DNA of 31,092 nucleotides, from the IMG/VR virus record IMGVR_UViG_3300030106_005687, positions 1 through 31,092 of that record; one strand, written 5' to 3'. Position 1 is the first letter of the stretch. Every line of letters starts with the position of its first letter. Positions 1-6,548 of the stretch are shown piece by piece. The notes under the pieces are model-generated. The model was not told the DNA's origin and did not search any database. It worked only from the letters and a program-made list of their open reading frames with translations. The DNA comes from a virus. The position numbers were made by a program, and so were the translations under genes.

Positions 1-112
1 TGTGTCGTGGGTAAGAATAGCAGGATCTGATTATAAGGAGCATGTTACCTATAAATTTTACGCACCAGATAACGAAGTACAGGAGATTTTTAGGAGAATG
101 AACAATGAGTAA
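1..112 (+). CDS. C-terminal end of an unknown protein, cut by the window edge
   Basis: An open frame runs from base 2 to a TAA at 110-112 and gives 36 residues that begin VSWVRIAGSDYKEH and end EIFRRMNNE. The start lies outside the window. The stop overlaps the ATG of the next gene by 8 bases, as expected in this tightly overlapped operon, which supports it as a real gene end. There is not enough sequence to name a family. Confidence 0.5.
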   Translation, partial: VSWVRIAGSDYKEHVTYKFYAPDNEVQEIFRRMNNE

Positions 113-371
113 AAAAGACATTGATTTAAAAGCATGGTTTTCGCAAAACGGCATTTCAATTCGTTATGAGTGGATGTCTCTTCAAGAGTACGAGATAAAT
201 GGTTATCGACAAGCGTATGTTACTGCTTATGTAAAAGCCAGTAGTTTTCAAAACGCTCGTGAACAAGCGGAAGAAGCACTTCTTAATAGTGAGGATTATT
301 TTTTAGAGGAAGTGTATGGGACAACTTATATTCGCCGATGTTCGGATCGAAAGAAAAAAGAGTATTTTTAA
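105..371 (+). CDS. hypothetical protein, 88 aa
   Basis: An 88-residue protein of unknown function. The ATG at 105 is preceded by TAGGAGAATGAACA, a good ribosome-binding site, and overlaps the end of the upstream gene. The sequence is mixed, with many aromatic residues (WFSQNG, YEWMSLQEYE, YRQAYVTAYV) and a basic end RKKKEYF. No signal peptide, membrane segment or recognisable motif is seen. It lies in the run of small early-type genes at the left end and may act in host takeover, but that is only inference from position. Confidence 0.7.
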   Translation: MSKKDIDLKAWFSQNGISIRYEWMSLQEYEINGYRQAYVTAYVKASSFQNAREQAEEALLNSEDYFLEEVYGTTYIRRCSDRKKKEYF

Positions 372-388
372 CGAAGAGGAGAACAACA

Positions 389-970
389 ATGAGTAAAAGA
401 TTAACAGGTGAACGGCTACGTAAACAACTAGTTAAACGTGGTGTCAACGAGTACGTTATAGAACAGCGTGTAGTTGAAAGTCGGAAGGCAGGCAGTGCTA
501 AACGTGCTAACAATATGCGAGATGTTGTGTGGCAGCGTCTGTATGGAGATAGATGGGAAGCCATTGTTAAAACTTTGACAGCCATGAAGAAAAGTTGTTA
601 CTACGAAATCAAGCGTTGGAAGACAAGTGAGATTGTTATACTGCCCAACGCCGCTACTATTGAGTACGCAACTTTATTATGTGGTGCGTTGAAGTTTCAT
701 CTTCGCAAGTTACAGGAGCTAAAGAAACAATGGAAGCCCCTCAAAGATCACGACGACTACTTACTACATGTAGCATTGGATGTGTTTAGAGATGAGGAAT
801 TAAACGTAGCGCACATGCGACTTAGTACACATGAACAGGACAGACTACGCGAGCCTAGAAGAAACAAGGTAGGGTTACTGTTACTAAGTGACATGGCTAC
901 AAGCCCGAAGTATAGACAAGCGAGGGAGGATTTATATGTCAAGAATGAGAGCGTATCTACACGCACGTAA
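389..970 (+). CDS. hypothetical basic protein, 193 aa
   Basis: The frame is open from 338, but the ATG at 389 is the likely start. It has GAAGAGGAGAACAACA directly upstream and leaves a clean 17-base gap after the previous stop, whereas the earlier ATG sits inside the preceding gene without a ribosome site. The product has 193 residues, is rich in Arg and Lys and looks mostly helical (a long segment around FHLRKLQELKKQWKPLKDHDDYLL). No catalytic motif or membrane segment is visible. Function is unknown. Confidence 0.65.
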   Translation: MSKRLTGERLRKQLVKRGVNEYVIEQRVVESRKAGSAKRANNMRDVVWQRLYGDRWEAIVKTLTAMKKSCYYEIKRWKTSEIVILPNAATIEYATLLCGALKFHLRKLQELKKQWKPLKDHDDYLLHVALDVFRDEELNVAHMRLSTHEQDRLREPRRNKVGLLLLSDMATSPKYRQAREDLYVKNESVSTRT

Positions 971-1070
971 TGTGCAAAAGAAAGAAAAGTATTTTACCAA
1001 GAAGAGACAAGAGCGTGTTCAACAAGGACGAGTGTTGAAGCGCAACCAACGTCAAAGAAAAGGAGAGTGA
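936..1070 (+). CDS. small, very basic hypothetical protein, 44 aa
   Basis: The ATG at 936 follows GGGAGGATTTAT and overlaps the end of the preceding gene by 35 bases. A longer frame back to 888 exists, but its start lacks a ribosome site. The 44-residue product is roughly 40 percent Arg plus Lys (YFTKKRQERVQQGRVLKR) with almost no acidic residues, so it could bind nucleic acid. No family is recognised. Confidence 0.55.
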   Translation: MSRMRAYLHARNVQKKEKYFTKKRQERVQQGRVLKRNQRQRKGE

Positions 1071-1072
1071 AG

Positions 1073-1267
1073 ATGATTATATATGTGATAAGTGGTGGTG
1101 GTGGTTCTTTTGAAGTGTTTTCAAATAAGAAAGACGCTGAGAAAGCTGCAAAAAAAGAGGATTATGGTGGTGTTCCTATCTCTATGGATAAACACATAAT
1201 TAAAACTAAAAAGGAACTTATAGATGTAATGAATCACCATGCAGGCGGTTGGGATCAAATGCATTAA
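1073..1267 (+). CDS. hypothetical protein, 64 aa
   Basis: Two starts are possible: GTG at 1067 or ATG at 1073. AGGAG at 1061-1065 is 7 bases from the ATG but only 1 base from the GTG, so the ATG is chosen. The protein begins with a beta-like stretch (MIIYVISGGGGSFEVF), then a Lys-rich helix (NKKDAEKAAKKE), and ends HHAGGWDQMH. This could be a small alpha/beta fold. No named family is recognised. Confidence 0.6.
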   Translation: MIIYVISGGGGSFEVFSNKKDAEKAAKKEDYGGVPISMDKHIIKTKKELIDVMNHHAGGWDQMH

Positions 1268-1282
1268 AGAACTGAGTGCGTG

Positions 1283-1317
1283 CGCGAGAGAACAACCTAG
1301 CAAACTGTTCTCTTGCG
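1283..1317 (+). terminator. 12-bp hairpin between early genes, possible terminator or attenuator
   Basis: Bases 1283-1294 (CGCGAGAGAACA) pair with 1306-1317 (TGTTCTCTTGCG) through 12 base pairs with one G-T wobble, around an 11-base loop. The following bases (GTTTGTTTATATT) are T-rich but not a clean T run, so it may be a weak terminator, an attenuator or an RNA processing site. A competing short stem (CAAAC at 1301-1305 with GTTTG at 1318-1322) could form instead. It fills most of the only sizeable gap in the left arm. Confidence 0.5.
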
Positions 1318-1341
1318 GTTTGTTTATATTACGATTACAAT
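1313..1341 (+). promoter_or_regulatory. possible sigma70-type promoter
   Basis: TTGCGG at 1313-1318 is followed after 17 bases by TACAAT at 1336-1341. The second box matches the -10 consensus at five of six positions; the first matches the -35 box at three of six. It is 28 bases upstream of the ATG at 1370 and immediately follows the hairpin, so it could restart transcription there. AT-rich sequence gives such matches by chance. Confidence 0.3.
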
Positions 1342-1369
1342 TAAGTTTAACTATAAGAAAGGAGAACTT

Positions 1370-1672
1370 ATGCGACCGATTAAGGTTCTTGAATTACAAA
1401 ACAAACACGAGGTAGATTTAATAGCTACCTGCGTGCTTGATGTACTGAGTGATTTCAAAGACTCAGTATCCACACAAACTCTGGTAGATGAGTGTAGTCA
1501 GGACGGCGTGTCCTCTCCTGCTACTACCAATAGAAAAATTAGTTTATTAAAAGGTAAGAATTTTATTGACAGTAAGTTTATAAAAGATAAGCGCCAGATA
1601 CTAATAAAAGTTTCCTCTATTGGAATGAACTACTTAAAAGAATGGGAGAAAAATAATGCGTCCTGTAGATGA
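1370..1672 (+). CDS. winged-helix-like DNA-binding protein, 100 aa
   Basis: The start is taken at ATG 1370, preceded by AAAGGAGAACTT; the frame is open further upstream but only through the hairpin region. The 100-residue product has the layout of a small winged-helix domain: a helix (LIATCVLDVLSDF), then a helix-turn-helix (VSTQTLVDECS then ATTNRKISLLKGKNFI) and a basic wing (KFIKDKRQILIKVS). It resembles the MarR/PadR style in general shape only. It probably binds DNA and may regulate phage or host genes. Confidence 0.6.
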   Translation: MRPIKVLELQNKHEVDLIATCVLDVLSDFKDSVSTQTLVDECSQDGVSSPATTNRKISLLKGKNFIDSKFIKDKRQILIKVSSIGMNYLKEWEKNNASCR

Positions 1673-1940
1673 GAATAGTGTTCGTAGTGTAATTATAAGC
1701 TACATGAAAAAATCCCCTGTAAAGGAACACACGGCAAGAAGTTTATCGAATGTTTTAAAAAAGAATGAAGGGCATGTACGAGCAACCATGTTGAGATTGT
1801 GCAAAGAAAATATACTTGGTAAAACTTTTTCTGAAGAAACTTTTAAAAATGGGCAAAGAAAAAACGTTTTCTTCTTGCGAGAAAATGATTTTATAGATCC
1901 ATCAATTGTGTCAAGACCTCCTCAGAGAGAGACATTATGA
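1656..1940 (+). CDS. winged-helix-like DNA-binding protein, 94 aa
   Basis: The ATG at 1656 lies inside the end of the previous gene (17-base overlap) with GGGAGAAAAATA upstream. Residues about 10-60 look like a winged helix: VRSVIISYMKK, then HTARSLSNVLKK, then the recognition-type helix EGHVRATMLRLCKENIL, followed by a basic turn and strand (GQRKNVFFLRE). The arrangement is like that of the protein at 2515-2859, so the two could be distant paralogues. A regulatory role is inferred. Confidence 0.6.
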   Translation: MRPVDENSVRSVIISYMKKSPVKEHTARSLSNVLKKNEGHVRATMLRLCKENILGKTFSEETFKNGQRKNVFFLRENDFIDPSIVSRPPQRETL

Positions 1941-2146
1941 CTCACGTCTTATCGTTTATTTTTGGGGCTTTAGTGATATTTGCATTTTTCGAAACGAACA
2001 CCAGCCAACTAAAAAAACATTGGCAGTTTGCTTATCAAGTTGGACGTGATGACGGATACACGTTGGGTAAGGCAGAGTTTGATTTAAGTTACGAAGAGCT
2101 TGAAGCAAAATGTATGTTCCTTTACGCAGAGGAATACAAAAGATGA
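1937..2146 (+). CDS. small membrane protein with one N-terminal helix, 69 aa
   Basis: The start codon overlaps the previous stop (ATGA), so translation is probably coupled. Residues 4-19 (VLSFIFGALVIFAFFE) form one membrane helix or uncleaved signal anchor. The remaining 50 residues are soluble and mixed in charge (YQVGRDDGYTLGKAEF). Small single-helix membrane proteins are common in phage early regions and can act on the host envelope, but no specific function can be assigned. Confidence 0.6.
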   Translation: MTHVLSFIFGALVIFAFFETNTSQLKKHWQFAYQVGRDDGYTLGKAEFDLSYEELEAKCMFLYAEEYKR

Positions 2147-2397
2147 CTAAGATAATTACCATAGACGGATTCGATAAGGCAATCATGGGACGCTCCTGTA
2201 TTTGGGAGAGGACAGGGCATCGCGAAGACAGGGTTGTTTATTCAGGAGAAAAAATTGTAGAGATACTAGTGGAAAGAGATGGTATGACTTCTGATGAAGC
2301 ACTGGAGTATATTGAATTTAATATAGAGGGAGCCTACGTGGGGGAACAAACTCCTGCAGTTTTGTGGAGAGATTTAGACGAGGAAGAGTTTCAGTGA
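2143..2397 (+). CDS. hypothetical acidic protein, 84 aa
   Basis: The ATG at 2143 overlaps the preceding stop as ATGA and has GCAGAGGAATACAAAAG upstream. A longer frame from 2110 exists but starts inside the preceding gene with no ribosome site. The protein is acidic, especially at the C-terminus (WRDLDEEEFQ). The central segment (TSDEALEYIEFNIEGAYVGEQTP) resembles a pattern common in small phage proteins of unknown function (two helices then a Tyr-Val-Gly-Glu-Thr-Pro-like stretch). Confidence 0.65.
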   Translation: MTKIITIDGFDKAIMGRSCIWERTGHREDRVVYSGEKIVEILVERDGMTSDEALEYIEFNIEGAYVGEQTPAVLWRDLDEEEFQ

Positions 2398-2534
2398 TTA
2401 AACCAAGAATGTACTGTAAATCTTGCGACACATTTAAACAAGTTAATTTAGGTAGGCGTGAAGGCAATGACTGGATTTGTGTTTCTTGCTTTAAAAAAAT
2501 AGAAGATAAATTTAATGGCAAAAACAAAAGATAA
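2394..2534 (+). CDS. small twin-CxxC zinc-ribbon-like protein, 46 aa, GTG start
   Basis: A frame of 46 codons starts with GTG at 2394, overlapping the previous stop as GTGA, with GAGGAAGAG upstream. An ATG at 2409 is the alternative. The product carries two CxxC knuckles, YCKSC and CVSC, about 18 residues apart, which is the spacing of a minimal zinc ribbon, and ends in a basic tail (NGKNKR). Its 3' end overlaps the next gene by 20 bases. It may bind zinc and nucleic acid or a polymerase; no named family is recognised. Confidence 0.6.
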   Translation: MIKPRMYCKSCDTFKQVNLGRREGNDWICVSCFKKIEDKFNGKNKR

Positions 2535-2859
2535 GATTCCAGTAAAACAAAAAGTTTATAATCTTTTACTTAAAAATTATGGTAAAGGTTTCACTACCCC
2601 AGAGGTGGCTTCGGTGCTTCGCCTTGAGATACAGGCTGTGCGTAATGCCATGTTCACGCTAGTCTCTAACAGATCTGTGTATAAAGTCCCACATAAAAGA
2701 GGTTGCTTTAAATTTTTTGCTAAAGATCCAAAAGCTCCGTTTTCAAATCAGGACAACACTTACAACAATATGGATTATCTGTCGTTGTTCGGAAAGTCAA
2801 AAGCGTCTATAACCAAGAAAGATCGGGTACACATTCGAGCGTACAAATTTTTTAATTAG
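2515..2859 (+). CDS. winged-helix DNA-binding protein, 114 aa
   Basis: Residues about 10-65 form a clear winged-helix pattern: VKQKVYNLLLKNYG, FTTPEVASVLRL, then the helix QAVRNAMFTLVSNRSVYKV and a basic wing ending GCFKFFAK. The rest is basic and polar with no other motif. It starts inside the preceding zinc-ribbon-like gene (20-base overlap). With the genes at 1370 and 1656 it makes a set of three small DNA-binding proteins before the replication genes. A role in transcription control is inferred. Confidence 0.65.
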   Translation: MAKTKDKIPVKQKVYNLLLKNYGKGFTTPEVASVLRLEIQAVRNAMFTLVSNRSVYKVPHKRGCFKFFAKDPKAPFSNQDNTYNNMDYLSLFGKSKASITKKDRVHIRAYKFFN

Positions 2860-2870
2860 AAGGGAAAGTA

Positions 2871-3728
2871 ATGACAGAAAAACTAACAGAGAAATTTAAA
2901 AGTGTTCTTGGTAAATCTTTTGACGATGCTGATAAGGAAAATGACAGGACGTTGGAGATTGCGGCAAAACGTAGTGTTGGTTTAAATATAGATATGCCGG
3001 AGACTCATTCTATTTTGGTGGCTACGCCCATGTATGGGGGCATGTGTACAGGACACTACACCATAGCAATAATGAACTCTATAGAAGCACTTAAAAAAAT
3101 AAAAGTGGAAACTTTACTTGCCAGTGTGATGAATGAGTCTTTGATACCTCGTGCAAGAAACGAACTGGTGAGATTGTTTTTGGATCAAACTAAATGTTCA
3201 CATCTTATGTTTGTAGACGCAGATATGTATTTTTCCCCTAACGCAATCACTACTCTTTATAAAGCTGACAAAGATATTATTTGTGGGATATACCCAAAGA
3301 AAGAAATGGATTGGAGCAAAGTATCAAAGGCGGCCCAAAATGGTATAGCAGACTTGGAGAATCACGCATCATCATTTGTTGTTAACTTACCTCATGGCGT
3401 GGACAAAGTTGAACCTGATGAAGAGGGGGTTGTAGAAGTTAGACATGGGGGAACTGGTTTCATGTTAATCAAACGCCAAGTCTTTGAAAAACTAGCACCA
3501 CACGTTCCTGAGTATCGAGCATCAACAAAACGTAATGAAAAACAAGAATATATAAAACCTTTAGTAAGACAATTCTTTGACACAAGTATAGATGAAACAG
3601 GCTGTTTATTATCTGAGGATTATCATTTTTGTGGATTATGGAAAAAACATGGTGGCAAAATTTACGCTAACACTAAACTAAAATTTAACCATATAGGCAC
3701 ACAAATTTTTGGAGGGAGTATTGAATAA
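2871..3728 (+). CDS. GT-A fold glycosyltransferase, family 2-like, 285 aa
   Basis: The ATG at 2871 follows AGAAGGGAAAGTA. The protein has an N-terminal strand (SILVATPMYGG, residues about 47-57) of the nucleotide-sugar site and an IPRARNELVRLFL helix before the metal-binding DXD motif in FVDADM (residues 116-118). An acceptor-side loop RHGGTGFMLIKRQVF follows (191-205), then SEDYHFC (248-254) and a late histidine (H274) that could be a metal ligand. This arrangement is known in phage and bacterial glycosyltransferases that transfer a sugar from a nucleotide-sugar donor. The target may be modified DNA, a virion protein or host polysaccharide; its place beside replication genes makes DNA plausible, but that is inference. 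Confidence 0.8.
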   Translation: MTEKLTEKFKSVLGKSFDDADKENDRTLEIAAKRSVGLNIDMPETHSILVATPMYGGMCTGHYTIAIMNSIEALKKIKVETLLASVMNESLIPRARNELVRLFLDQTKCSHLMFVDADMYFSPNAITTLYKADKDIICGIYPKKEMDWSKVSKAAQNGIADLENHASSFVVNLPHGVDKVEPDEEGVVEVRHGGTGFMLIKRQVFEKLAPHVPEYRASTKRNEKQEYIKPLVRQFFDTSIDETGCLLSEDYHFCGLWKKHGGKIYANTKLKFNHIGTQIFGGSIE

Positions 3729-3985
3729 TGTTTAATAAAAAAGAATCGAGTACAACAGATACACAGGTGGGCGGCACACATTATAAAGAGATGGGAAGCG
3801 CACAGCCGTGGGAAGTTTTAAGTAAGTGGTTAAGTCCTACACAATTTAAAGGGTACTTGTTAGGAGAAGCTATTGCATATCTTGCACGAGTAAATATAAA
3901 AGATACTCCCGGCAAGGGAGGTTTACAAGATATTAAGAAAGCACACCATACTCTCACGCACTTAATAGAACAGTTAGAAAAGTGA
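3728..3985 (+). CDS. DUF3310 family protein, 85 aa
   Basis: The start overlaps the previous stop (TAATG). The protein shows the DUF3310 signature: GGTHYKEMG (residues 15-23), then QPWEVLSKW, GYLLGEAIAYLARV (42-55) and LQDIKKAHHTLTHLIE (66-81). In most members the middle reads like GNAIKYL.R followed by a helical segment with paired basic residues. DUF3310 proteins are widespread in phages next to replication or nucleotide genes. Their biochemical role is not established as far as I know. Confidence 0.85.
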   Translation: MFNKKESSTTDTQVGGTHYKEMGSAQPWEVLSKWLSPTQFKGYLLGEAIAYLARVNIKDTPGKGGLQDIKKAHHTLTHLIEQLEK

Positions 3986-4266
3986 CACCAGAAAAAAAAG
4001 TAAAGAATAAAGTTGTAAAGATTTTAAAAGAATTAGGGGCGTACTATTTCTACCCTGTACAGACTGGGTATGGAAGAGCAGGTATCCCTGATATTGTTGG
4101 ATGCTATCGAAGTCATTTCTTTGGCATCGAATGTAAGGCCGGTAAAAATAAAGCTACAAGTTTGCAACTTGTTGAGTTAGAAAAAATACGAGATGCAGCG
4201 GGAATAGCAATAATTATTAATGAGGAGAACGTGAATGAAACAGCGAGACTTATTAAAGGAGAGTAA
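3982..4266 (+). CDS. VRR-NUC domain nuclease, 94 aa
   Basis: Translation starts at GTG 3982, overlapping the previous TGA. The whole protein is one VRR-NUC domain, a PD-(D/E)XK-type fold: helix KVKNKVVKILKELGA, then AGIPDIVG (P36-D37), GIECKAG (E50 and K52) and a conserved Gln (LQLVELEKI, Q62). These are the expected active-site residues in order. Stand-alone VRR-NUC proteins of this length are common in phages and probably cleave branched or damaged DNA; eukaryotic FAN1 carries the same domain. The stop is directly followed by the polymerase ATG. Confidence 0.88.
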   Translation: MTPEKKVKNKVVKILKELGAYYFYPVQTGYGRAGIPDIVGCYRSHFFGIECKAGKNKATSLQLVELEKIRDAAGIAIIINEENVNETARLIKGE

Positions 4267-6249
4267 ATGAGTGCGCCGTTTGAGCGCATACTAGTTATTG
4301 ATTTTGAAACTAGGTGGGATAAAAAAGACTACACCCTAAGAAAACTTACAACAGAAGAATACATTCGACATGAGAAGTTTAAAGCCTTTGGTGTAGGGTA
4401 TCGGTACTACGGAGAAGACGAGGTAACTTGGGTATCTGAAAAAGATTTACCTGAGTTCTTTGACTCTGTACCGTGGGATACGACTGCAGTGCTGGCACAC
4501 AACGCACAGTTTGATGTAGCTATTCTGTCGTGGGTGTATGGACACACACCTTGTTTTATATTTGATTCACTGTCAATGGCTCGTGCGCTACGAGGGCTAG
4601 AAGCAGGCAACAGTTTGATGCAGCTTGCCAAAGAGTTTGGCTTACCTCCGAAAGGTGATGCGGTTCACAGCACTGATGGGTTAGAATTTTTAACTCCTGA
4701 AATAGAACAAGAGCTTAGTGATTACTGCAAGCATGATGTTATGCTATGTGAAGAAGTATTTAATCGCTTGTATAAAGGCTACCCTAAGAAAGAGTTAAAG
4801 CTAATTGACATGACATTAAAAATGTTTGTCAATCCAGTATTACAGTTAGACAGCGATATGCTACAGGTTGCTCTGGAAGAGGAGCAGCAAAAGAGAAAGT
4901 CTTTGTTAGCTAAACTTAATGTGGAAGAAAAAGATTTAGCTAGTAACGATAAGTTTGCAGAAGTGTTGCGGAGTATGAGTATCAAACCTCCAACAAAGAT
5001 TAGTGTGCAGACAGGTAAAGAAGCCTACGCATTTGCAAAGAACGATGCACTATTTCAACAGCTTTTAAATTCTACCAATGAAGACATAGCTTCTTTATGT
5101 CAGGCTAGGCTGGCTGTTAAGTCTACACTAGAGCGCACCAGAGCGCAGAGGTTCTTGGATATATCTAAGCGAGGAGCATTACCTGTACCTCTTAACTATT
5201 ATGGAGCGCACACTGGGAGATGGTCAGCTAGTAAAGGATCAGGCTTAAACTTACAGAACTTAAAAAGAGGTTCGTTCCTACGTAGTTCTATAATGGCCCC
5301 AAAAGATTCTGTGCTTATAGTGTGTGATTTATCACAGATTGAACCTCGTATCCTAGCGCACCTGACAGATGACTACAACATGCTTGATATATTTTCAAGA
5401 GGTGGAGATCCTTACGCAGCGTTCGGGGCAAGGATGTTTAACATTCCCGGCATGACAAAGAAGACTCACCCTGAGTTACGGCAGTCAGCTAAGTCAGCAT
5501 TACTAGGCGCGGGGTATGGGCTAGGGTGGTCAGCTTTTGCTGCTCAATTATTAACAGGGTTTCTAGGAGCGCCCCCTCTCAGATACACAGAAGAAGATGC
5601 TTACAAGTTAGGGGTAACGACAGAAGATGTGTATGACTTTCTTGATATGGAAGATACAAAGGAAAGACTTAGTGATATAGCGTGTACCTGTACACAGAAA
5701 GAATTAATCATACACGCTGTGACTGCTAAAAAGATTATAGATAAGTATCGGGAGGCCGCAGCACCTGTTAAAAGTTTTTGGAGATGGTGCGGTGATCGTA
5801 TTGATGATTCCTTATCTGATGATGGGAATGACTTTAAGCAAGGTAAGGTGTATACTTATAAATGTTTACAAGTGCAGTACGAAAAAGTAGTATTGCCAAG
5901 CGGTCTTTGTTTACGGTATCCTAATTTAAGACCGGATAAAGATGACAAAGGTCGTTTGCAGTGGGTGTACGGTGAGAAGAAGAAACGATTGTACGGTGGT
6001 AAGTTAACCGAGAATATAGTTCAAGCCGTTGCTCGATGTGTTATGACAGATGGAATGCTACGAATACAAAAGAGGTATTCGTGTGTGTTAACTGTGCATG
6101 ACGAAGTTGTATGTGTTGTACCAAAGGTGGAGGAAGAAGAAGCGAAAACTTGGGTTTTGGCTCAGATGACTATGGAGCCAAAGTATTTGCCGGAGCTTCC
6201 TCTTAACGCTGATGTTGATTCAGCACTTAGATATGGAGATGCGAAATGA
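4267..6249 (+). CDS. family A DNA polymerase with 3'-5' exonuclease domain, 660 aa
   Basis: Replicative phage polymerase of the Pol I type. The N-terminal proofreading domain has DFET (D12, E14), HNAQFD (79-83) and YCKHD (Y153, D157), a complete DEDDy set. The polymerase domain has TGRWSA, motif A CDLSQIEPRI (D354), motif B RQSAKSALLGAGYGLG (R405, K409, Y417) and motif C TVHDEV (H611-D612-E613). All catalytic residues are present. There is no 5'-3' exonuclease domain, as usual in phages. Residues about 425-490 between motifs B and C look like an insertion carrying ACTCTQK. The gene abuts the VRR-NUC gene and overlaps the next gene by 4 bases. Confidence 0.95.
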   Translation: MSAPFERILVIDFETRWDKKDYTLRKLTTEEYIRHEKFKAFGVGYRYYGEDEVTWVSEKDLPEFFDSVPWDTTAVLAHNAQFDVAILSWVYGHTPCFIFDSLSMARALRGLEAGNSLMQLAKEFGLPPKGDAVHSTDGLEFLTPEIEQELSDYCKHDVMLCEEVFNRLYKGYPKKELKLIDMTLKMFVNPVLQLDSDMLQVALEEEQQKRKSLLAKLNVEEKDLASNDKFAEVLRSMSIKPPTKISVQTGKEAYAFAKNDALFQQLLNSTNEDIASLCQARLAVKSTLERTRAQRFLDISKRGALPVPLNYYGAHTGRWSASKGSGLNLQNLKRGSFLRSSIMAPKDSVLIVCDLSQIEPRILAHLTDDYNMLDIFSRGGDPYAAFGARMFNIPGMTKKTHPELRQSAKSALLGAGYGLGWSAFAAQLLTGFLGAPPLRYTEEDAYKLGVTTEDVYDFLDMEDTKERLSDIACTCTQKELIIHAVTAKKIIDKYREAAAPVKSFWRWCGDRIDDSLSDDGNDFKQGKVYTYKCLQVQYEKVVLPSGLCLRYPNLRPDKDDKGRLQWVYGEKKKRLYGGKLTENIVQAVARCVMTDGMLRIQKRYSCVLTVHDEVVCVVPKVEEEEAKTWVLAQMTMEPKYLPELPLNADVDSALRYGDAK

Positions 6250-6548
6250 GAATACCAAAAAAAGTAACGGTAGGTAAAACTGACTACCGAATACATAAAG
6301 TAACTAGGATGGATAAAGTTGGAGCAATGGGAGAAATTGATTACGATACTAAGGATATCACCATTGCAGCACGTAGTAGTAGAAAGCCACACAGAAAATT
6401 TTCTAAGGAAGAAATGGCTGATACATTTTGGCATGAGATTACTCACGCTATTCTTAAAGACATGAACTCAAAGCTGCATACTAACGAATCATTTGTGGCT
6501 AAGTTTGCAAACAGGCTTACAACAGTAATTAGCACAGCAAAATTTTAA
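6246..6548 (+). CDS. HExxH putative zinc metalloprotease-like protein, 100 aa
   Basis: The start overlaps the polymerase stop (ATGA). The protein has an N-terminal beta-rich part (TVGKTDYRIHKV, GEIDYDTKDITI) and then a helix with FWHEITHAIL (H63-E64-xx-H67), the zinc-binding site of zincin peptidases. E81 is a possible third ligand. This compact form is known in phages as a small HExxH protein related in motif to SprT or ImmA-type proteins. Substrate is unknown. Its position between polymerase and nuclease suggests a DNA-linked role such as clearing proteins from DNA, which is inference. Confidence 0.7.
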   Translation: MRIPKKVTVGKTDYRIHKVTRMDKVGAMGEIDYDTKDITIAARSSRKPHRKFSKEEMADTFWHEITHAILKDMNSKLHTNESFVAKFANRLTTVISTAKF

